From Micromonospora kangleipakensis (GTDB lineage: Bacteria > Actinomycetota > Actinomycetes > Mycobacteriales > Micromonosporaceae): a DNA stretch of 64,000 nucleotides. A program made the position numbers and the translations under genes. Shown here piece after piece: positions 59,210 through 64,000 of the stretch; positions within the stretch are counted from its first letter, which is position 1; the number at the start of each line of letters is the position of its first letter. The notes under the pieces were generated by a model. The model ran no database searches and had not been told where the DNA came from. It saw only the letters and a program-made list of their open reading frames with translations. The stretch lies in NCBI RefSeq assembly GCF_004217615.1, contig NZ_SHLD01000001.1, positions 4,712,001 through 4,776,000 on the forward strand, written 5' to 3'.

Positions 59210-60070
59210 ATGGAGCAGCCCTACACGACCCGGGTACCTGCCGACATCGACACCCCCGACCGCATCGCCTGGGGCCTGTCGTTCCGGCAGCTGGCGATCC
59301 TTGCCGGCGTCGGCGCGACCAGCTGGGCGGTCTACTCACAGTTCGGGCCGGCACTGCCGCTGCCGGTGTGGCTGGCGCTGGCGGTACCCGTCGCCGCGGT
59401 GACGGCGGTGGTCGCCCTGGGCCGCCGCGACGGCCTTCCCCTTGACGTGTGGCTGCGCCACGGCCTCACCCTGCGCCGCACACCCCGGCTGCAGGCCCCC
59501 GGGCAGCCCGGCGGCGTACCGGTGCTGGACGCCCCTGCGCCGGTGCCCGCCCCGCTACGCGCCGCCGCAGTCGCCATCGCCGCCGACGGCACGGTGCACG
59601 TCGACGGGACCGCCCGCACGCTGGTCGCCTGCGGCACCACGAACATCGCCCTGCGGACCGTCGACGAGCAGCGGGGGCTGCTCGACGGGTTCGGCCGCTG
59701 GCTGAACGCGCTCACCGCACCGGCGCAGATCGTCGTCGCCGCCCACCGCCACCTGCTCGCCCCCTACGCCGACGCCGTGCACACCGACGCCCTGCCGCAT
59801 CCGGCGCTGCGCGACGCCGCCACCGACTACGCGGCGTTCCTGCGCGACCTGGACGCCGAGCGGGAACCGCTGCGCCGGCAGGTGACCGTCACCGTCGCCG
59901 GCGCCCACGAGCCGGCGGTCCGTGCCCTGGCGGCCGTCGGTGTCACGGCGCAGGTCCTCGACGGTCCCGCCGTCACGGCGGCCCTCGCCGCGGCCGCCGA
60001 CCCCTACGACCCGCCGGTGCCGGGCCCCCGCGCGGTTCCCGGCACCCCGATCATCAGGAGCAACCGATGA
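59210..60070 (+). CDS. PrgI-family protein (VirB3-like)
   Basis: 286 residues from ATG 59210, GGGAGG upstream. The front (RVPADIDTPDRIAWGLSFRQ) is the PrgI signature and is followed by two membrane segments (LAILAGVGATSWAVYSQFG; PVWLALAVPVAAVTAVVALG). The cytoplasmic remainder is a VirB4 N-terminal-like domain (VACGTTNIALRTVDEQRGLL; DAATDYAAFLRDLDAEREPL). Its TGA overlaps the VirB4 start (ATGA). Confidence 0.8.
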   Translation: MEQPYTTRVPADIDTPDRIAWGLSFRQLAILAGVGATSWAVYSQFGPALPLPVWLALAVPVAAVTAVVALGRRDGLPLDVWLRHGLTLRRTPRLQAPGQPGGVPVLDAPAPVPAPLRAAAVAIAADGTVHVDGTARTLVACGTTNIALRTVDEQRGLLDGFGRWLNALTAPAQIVVAAHRHLLAPYADAVHTDALPHPALRDAATDYAAFLRDLDAEREPLRRQVTVTVAGAHEPAVRALAAVGVTAQVLDGPAVTAALAAAADPYDPPVPGPRAVPGTPIIRSNR

Positions 60071-61851
60071 CAGATGAGCTGGCGCCGGCGCCTGCCGCGC
60101 TGCAGGTCACCCCGGGGCATGTGCGGGTTGGCGACGGCTACGCCGCCACGTTCGCCGTGTGCGGCTACCCCGCCGACGTCGGCCCGGCGTGGCTGGAGCC
60201 GCTGCTGTCCTACCCGGCGCGGGTGACCGTCGCCGTGCACGTCGACCCGGTCCCGCCGGTCCTCGCGGCGCCGATGCTGCGCAAGCAGCGCGCCCGGCTG
60301 GAGTCCAGCCGCCGCCTCGACGCCGATAAAGGCCGCCTCGGCGACCCCGTCGTCGACGCCGCCGCCGGGGACGCCGCCGACCTCGCCGACCGGGTGGCAC
60401 GTGGAGCGGCGAAGCTGTTCCGCGTCGGCGTCTACGTCACCGTCCACGCCCGCACCGTCGAGCAGCTCGCCGACGTGTCGGCCGGCGTGCGGGCGGCGGC
60501 CGCGGCGGTGCTGCTGGATCTGCAGCCGACCACCTTCCGCCACCACCTCGGCTACGCCACCACCCTGCCGTTGGGTGCCGACGCGGTCGGAATGCGCCGG
60601 GTCATGGACACCGACGCTCTGGCCGCGGCGTTCCCGTTCGCCAGCGCCGACCTGGCCGCGCCGCCGCCGGGGCGGCTGCCGGAGGTCGGTGGGGTGCTGT
60701 ACGGGGTGAACACCGACTCCGCGGGGGTGCTCATGTGGGATCGGTGGGCGCAGGACAACCACAACATGGTGGTCCTGGCCCGGTCCGGCGCCGGCAAGTC
60801 CTACTTCGTCAAGTGCGACCTGCTGCGCCAGCTGTACCAGGGGGTGCACGCAGCGGTCATCGACCCCGAGGACGAGTACGTGGCGCTCGCAGGTCACGTC
60901 GGCGGCGCGGTGGTGCGACTCGGCGAGCACGGGGTGCGCGTCAACCCGCTCGACCTGCCCGCGGATGATCGTCCCGACACGTTGACCCGCCGCGGCCTGG
61001 CCCTGCACTCCGTCATCGCCGTCATGCTGGGGACGGGGACGGGGACAGCCCTGAATGCAGCGGAGAAGGCCGCCCTGGACCGGGCGATCATCGACACCTA
61101 CCGACGGGCCGGCATCACCAGCGACCCCGCGACGTGGCAACGGCCCGCTCCGCTGCTGCCCGATCTCGCCGCCACCCTCACCGACGGGGACGAGATCGCC
61201 CGCGGCGTGGCCGCCCGACTGGCTCCCTGGACGCACGGCTCACACTCGCAGATGTTCACCGGCCCCACCACGGTCGATCCGCGCTCCCACCTGACCGTCT
61301 GGTCGCTGCGGCATCTCCCAGACGAACTCCGCACCGTCGGGACGATGTTGGCGCTGGATGCGATCTGGCGCGACGTGGACAACCGGGCGGCGACGCGACG
61401 CCGGCTGGTGGTGGTCGACGAGGCGTGGCTGCTCATGCGTGATGGTGAAGGTGCGCGGTTTCTCGCCCGCATGGCCAAAGCCGCCCGCAAACGGGCGGCC
61501 GGCCTCACCGTGGTGACGCAGGACGCCGCCGATCTGCTCGCCACCGAGCTGGGCGTTGCGGTGGTGTCCAATGCGGCGACGCAGGTGCTGCTGCGCCAGT
61601 CCAGCCAGGCCATTGACGCTGTCGTTGACGCGTTCGGGCTCACCGCTGGCGAGGCACGGCTGCTGGTGTCCGCGGGCCGCGGGGAAGGCCTGCTCGTCGC
61701 TGGTGGGACGCGGGTGCCGTTCCGGGCGGTGGCATCGGCGCGCGAGCATGGGCTGGCGGTAACCAGTCCCGCTGGATTGCCGGCACCCCTGGTAGATCGG
61801 GCGGTCGAGGAGCCAGCAGTCGGCACCTCGGGTGGTCGCCGCCGGGCATGA
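60067..61851 (+). CDS. VirB4-like conjugation ATPase
   Basis: 594 residues from ATG 60067. N-terminal domain (GYAATFAVCGYPADVGPAWL; ARVTVAVHVDPVPPVLAAPM), then ATPase: Walker A NMVVLARSGAGKSYFVKCDL near 237, AAVIDPEDEYVALAGHVGGA, Walker B RRLVVVDEAWLLMRDGEGAR near 447, and GLTVVTQDAADLLATELGVA as the arginine-finger region. All motifs are intact. It powers assembly of the type IV apparatus. Tight coupling to the PrgI gene supports one complex. Confidence 0.92.
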   Translation: MTDELAPAPAALQVTPGHVRVGDGYAATFAVCGYPADVGPAWLEPLLSYPARVTVAVHVDPVPPVLAAPMLRKQRARLESSRRLDADKGRLGDPVVDAAAGDAADLADRVARGAAKLFRVGVYVTVHARTVEQLADVSAGVRAAAAAVLLDLQPTTFRHHLGYATTLPLGADAVGMRRVMDTDALAAAFPFASADLAAPPPGRLPEVGGVLYGVNTDSAGVLMWDRWAQDNHNMVVLARSGAGKSYFVKCDLLRQLYQGVHAAVIDPEDEYVALAGHVGGAVVRLGEHGVRVNPLDLPADDRPDTLTRRGLALHSVIAVMLGTGTGTALNAAEKAALDRAIIDTYRRAGITSDPATWQRPAPLLPDLAATLTDGDEIARGVAARLAPWTHGSHSQMFTGPTTVDPRSHLTVWSLRHLPDELRTVGTMLALDAIWRDVDNRAATRRRLVVVDEAWLLMRDGEGARFLARMAKAARKRAAGLTVVTQDAADLLATELGVAVVSNAATQVLLRQSSQAIDAVVDAFGLTAGEARLLVSAGRGEGLLVAGGTRVPFRAVASAREHGLAVTSPAGLPAPLVDRAVEEPAVGTSGGRRRA

Positions 61852-62594
61852 GCAGTCAGCAGAGCCGCCGTGGGCAGACAGTTGAGAGATGACCGGCTGC
61901 CGATGACGGCTCTCCAATCTGGCTGCGAGCCAATGCATCCGTCGCCCTACCTGTTGGTCATTGGTCCCATCCAGTTGTCACGCAGTCGACTGCCGGCTGC
62001 TGACTCCGCAGGTGCCGAGGGGGCATTCCACAGGCCAGGCAAGGATCGAGCAGGTACGCCATGGCGGGCAGCTCGGTCTCAGAGATCAAGTTGCCACCCG
62101 TACGACGTGCATCTGCTGCAGCGCCTTGATGTTGGCGCCCGCGGCCACGGCGTGACCCGCCGTCGTGTGCCGCGGGTCATGCGAAGGTCGTCCCAAGAAT
62201 CAATTGTCGGAGCTGCCCGGATGGCATCCGCTCCGCACGGTGGCTCTGGTCTGCAGGCTCATAACCATGATCTTGCGTAGCGGCAGAGAGTGCTGCCGTC
62301 GCACAGGTTTGACCTGGTGCGGGCCGGCCTCCACCGCGGGGTGATCCACCGCGGACTGTCCTGCGCGAGGTAGGCGGCGGGCATGCCCTGCAGCAAGCCG
62401 CACTTGCCAGGGCGCCCCTGGCAGGGCCGCGGCGGCACCCGCCACAGAGATAGGTAGCCGCAGTCAGCGACTTCGGACTGAGCAGCTCGTCCTGTCGCCG
62501 GTTTAGCTGGGCGGCCGCAGCCAGCACAACCCGTTGACCCGGCGACGGCACGGTGTCGACGTCTTGGAAGGCATCAACATGTGGAAGGCGACCC
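61852..62594. other. Gene-poor gap inside the transfer operon, 740 bp
   Basis: Except for the recombinase relic at 62086-62181, I see no gene. The open frames are proline/arginine-rich. The gap separates the VirB4 gene from the coupling ATPase, which in other elements of this type is usually closer or separated by intact accessory genes. Confidence 0.5.
62086..62181 (-). pseudogene. Relic of a tyrosine recombinase C-terminus
   Basis: The minus strand reads HDPRHTTAGHAVAAGANIKA then LQQMHVVRVAT and a stop. This matches the typical LHDLRHTxAxxAVAAGANIKALQRMLGH catalytic stretch of phage-type integrases, keeping the Arg-His pair and the AAGANIKALQ helix. Nothing else of the gene remains in frame. 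It points to an earlier integrated element at this site. Confidence 0.6.
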
Positions 62595-64000
62595 ATGATT
62601 GCTCTTGTTCTGCTGACCGTCGCCGCGGTGGCGGCCGTGGCCGGCCATGACCAGCTACTGCGATGGCGGCACCGCCGACACTGCGCAGGCGCCCGGTGGG
62701 TGACCGTGGCCGCCCCGCCCGAGGTCGACGCCGAGTCGGCCGCCGCCCTGTGGACCACCATGGCCGGGGTCCTCGCCCCGGCACGCCGCTGGTGGTGGCT
62801 ACGCGGGCACCCGCACGTCGGCTGGGAGTACACGTGGACGGGCCGCAGCCTGACCATCCGCCTGTGGGTGCCCGGCACCGTCGCCGACGGCGCCGTGGAA
62901 GCAGCCGTCACCGCCGCCTGGCCCGGCTGCACCCTCACCACCGCCGACGCCGGTCCACCCATTCCTGACCTCGCCGATCAGGACGGCGGCGCGCTGTGGC
63001 CTCAGCACCCGGACACGCTGCCACTGCGCACCGAGCACCACAACGACCCGCTGCGGGCTCTGCTCGCCGCCGGCGCCGCCATCCGCTCCCGGGAGCATGC
63101 CTGCCTTCAGGTCCTCGCCAGGCCGGCCCCGACGCGGCGGGTCGCCGCCGCCCGCCGGGCAGCCGCGACCGGCGCCCGCCCGGACGCTGCAGCCATCGCC
63201 CTGAACGCGGCCGTGACGGTCGCGGTGACGCCGCTGCTGTGGCTGGTGGAACTGTTCAACCCGCCCGCACGCCCCGCTCGGCCCGAGGCCCGGGCGATCC
63301 GCCGGGATCCGATCGCGGACGCCCACCACCGCGCCGCCGTGGTCAAGGCGGTGAATGTGCCGCACTTCGAGATCGCCGTCCGCTACGCCGTGGCCGCCGA
63401 CCCGAGACCCGACCGGACGCAGGAGCAGCGCCACCGCCTCGCCGCCGTGGCCCACACCATCTACGCCGCCGCGGCCACCTACACCCGCCCCAACCGGCTA
63501 CGCCGCATCCCCACCCGACGCCCCGTCGCGGTCCTCGCCGGCCGGCGGTTGCGCCGCGGCTTCCTCGCCACCGTCGAAGAACTCGCCGCCCTGGCCGCCA
63601 TCCCCCGCGACGTGGCGGTGCCCGGCCTTGACCGGGCCCGCGCGAAGGCCGTCCCCGCGCCGGTGGCCGTGCCGTCGGGTGGACGCAGCGTCAAGGTCCT
63701 CGGCCGCTCCCAGGTCGGTGGGCACTCCGTCGGCCTGCACGTCGTCGACTCCCGGCAACACGTGCACCTCGTCGGCAAAACCGGCGTCGGCAAGTCCACC
63801 CTGCTGTTGAACATGATCCTCGCCGACGTACACGCCCGCCGCGGCACCGTCGTCATCGACCCCCGCGGTGACCTCGTCACCGACATCCTCGACCGGCTAC
63901 CCGCCACCTACGCCGATCGCATCGCCATCATCGACCCCGACCAGCCCAACCCCGCCTGCTTCAACCCCCTCGACGACACCGGCGACGCGCACCTGGCCGT
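62595..64000 (+). CDS. VirD4/TcpA-like conjugation coupling ATPase, 3' end beyond the window
   Basis: 468 codons visible from ATG 62595. N-terminal membrane segment (IALVLLTVAAVAAVAGH), a conserved soluble domain (AALWTTMAGVLAPARRWWWL; RSLTIRLWVPGTVADGAVEA), a second hydrophobic segment (NAAVTVAVTPLLWLVELFN), then the P-loop HVHLVGKTGVGKSTLLLNMI near residue 392, followed by TVVIDPRGDLVTDILDRLPA. It is the type IV coupling ATPase that brings DNA to the transfer channel. The Walker B region lies outside the window. It is the last gene visible of the operon. Confidence 0.9.
   Translation, partial: MIALVLLTVAAVAAVAGHDQLLRWRHRRHCAGARWVTVAAPPEVDAESAAALWTTMAGVLAPARRWWWLRGHPHVGWEYTWTGRSLTIRLWVPGTVADGAVEAAVTAAWPGCTLTTADAGPPIPDLADQDGGALWPQHPDTLPLRTEHHNDPLRALLAAGAAIRSREHACLQVLARPAPTRRVAAARRAAATGARPDAAAIALNAAVTVAVTPLLWLVELFNPPARPARPEARAIRRDPIADAHHRAAVVKAVNVPHFEIAVRYAVAADPRPDRTQEQRHRLAAVAHTIYAAAATYTRPNRLRRIPTRRPVAVLAGRRLRRGFLATVEELAALAAIPRDVAVPGLDRARAKAVPAPVAVPSGGRSVKVLGRSQVGGHSVGLHVVDSRQHVHLVGKTGVGKSTLLLNMILADVHARRGTVVIDPRGDLVTDILDRLPATYADRIAIIDPDQPNPACFNPLDDTGDAHLA

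Noticed and set aside
59449..61851. Open frame of 800 codons starting in the PrgI gene
   Set aside because: Its first 200 codons are an arginine/proline-rich shadow of the PrgI gene. The true VirB4 start is ATG 60067, which overlaps the PrgI stop.

Overview
This is high-GC DNA with actinomycete gene style: GTG and TTG starts, many 4-base stop/start overlaps, ECF, TetR, LacI and XRE regulators, and a VirB4/PrgI/TrbL-type conjugation module. The best guess is a Micromonosporaceae-like actinobacterium, inferred from style only. No rRNA, tRNA or CRISPR array is visible. Most of the window looks like accessory genome: four kinds of insertion sequence, a split integrase, a conjugative module, at least three conflict-type gene sets, and many frameshifted relics.

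Layout. (1) 0-11 kb: stress and housekeeping-like islands (DHFR-like + DGPF/YCII + ECF sigma trio; uridine-kinase-like gene; TetR with tetO-like operators facing an MDR oxidoreductase), then small orphan genes, several of them immunity-like. Between these genes lie copies of a ~67-bp dispersed repeat, all in the same orientation. (2) 11.8-24.2 kb: an insertion-sequence graveyard. An IS256-family element sits inside an IS110-family gene. A pair of convergent IS3-family elements splits a tyrosine recombinase. A second IS110 copy is frameshifted. A third IS3 element interrupts a small membrane-protein gene. Target duplications are readable for three of these insertions. (3) 24.3-33.9 kb: one arm of a conjugative element: zinc-finger proteins, a GGDEF protein, a methyltransferase-like protein, a DNA-binding protein, a replication-initiator-like winged-helix gene with an internal iteron-like array, a chain of tiny overlapping genes, and an XRE-TPR regulator. 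(4) 34.1-41.5 kb: a CATRA-type (caspase/CHAT and TPR associated) conflict island with a decayed and an intact NUDIX gene. It is bounded by two ~125-bp direct repeats that each contain a hairpin. (5) 41.7-42.6 kb: a toxin-antitoxin-like pair with a leaderless promoter. (6) 43-49.3 kb: a NitT/TauT/NMT1-type ABC importer with a RarA/MgsA C-domain-like protein, a LacI regulator and a divergent ribokinase-like gene. (7) 49.4-57.7 kb: a truncated IS5 and nuclease relic, an S-4TM pore-forming-effector candidate, a 1201-residue kinase-like/STAND/TPR protein, a LuxR-type regulator and a decayed SAVED-domain gene. (8) 57.8-64 kb: the transfer operon (VirB2-like pilin, TrbL/VirB6-like, PrgI-like, VirB4 ATPase, VirD4/TcpA-like ATPase running off the end).

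How it fits together. Regions 3 and 8 share CTGACAG/CTGTCAG repeats upstream of their operons. They are probably two arms of one integrative conjugative element or plasmid, with the conflict systems of regions 4-7 as cargo between them. The best candidates for something new are: the S-4TM plus kinase-STAND-TPR pair; the CATRA island with its duplicated, repeat-expanded NUDIX gene and flanking structured repeats; and the unidirectional 67-bp repeat family interspersed with orphan immunity-like genes.
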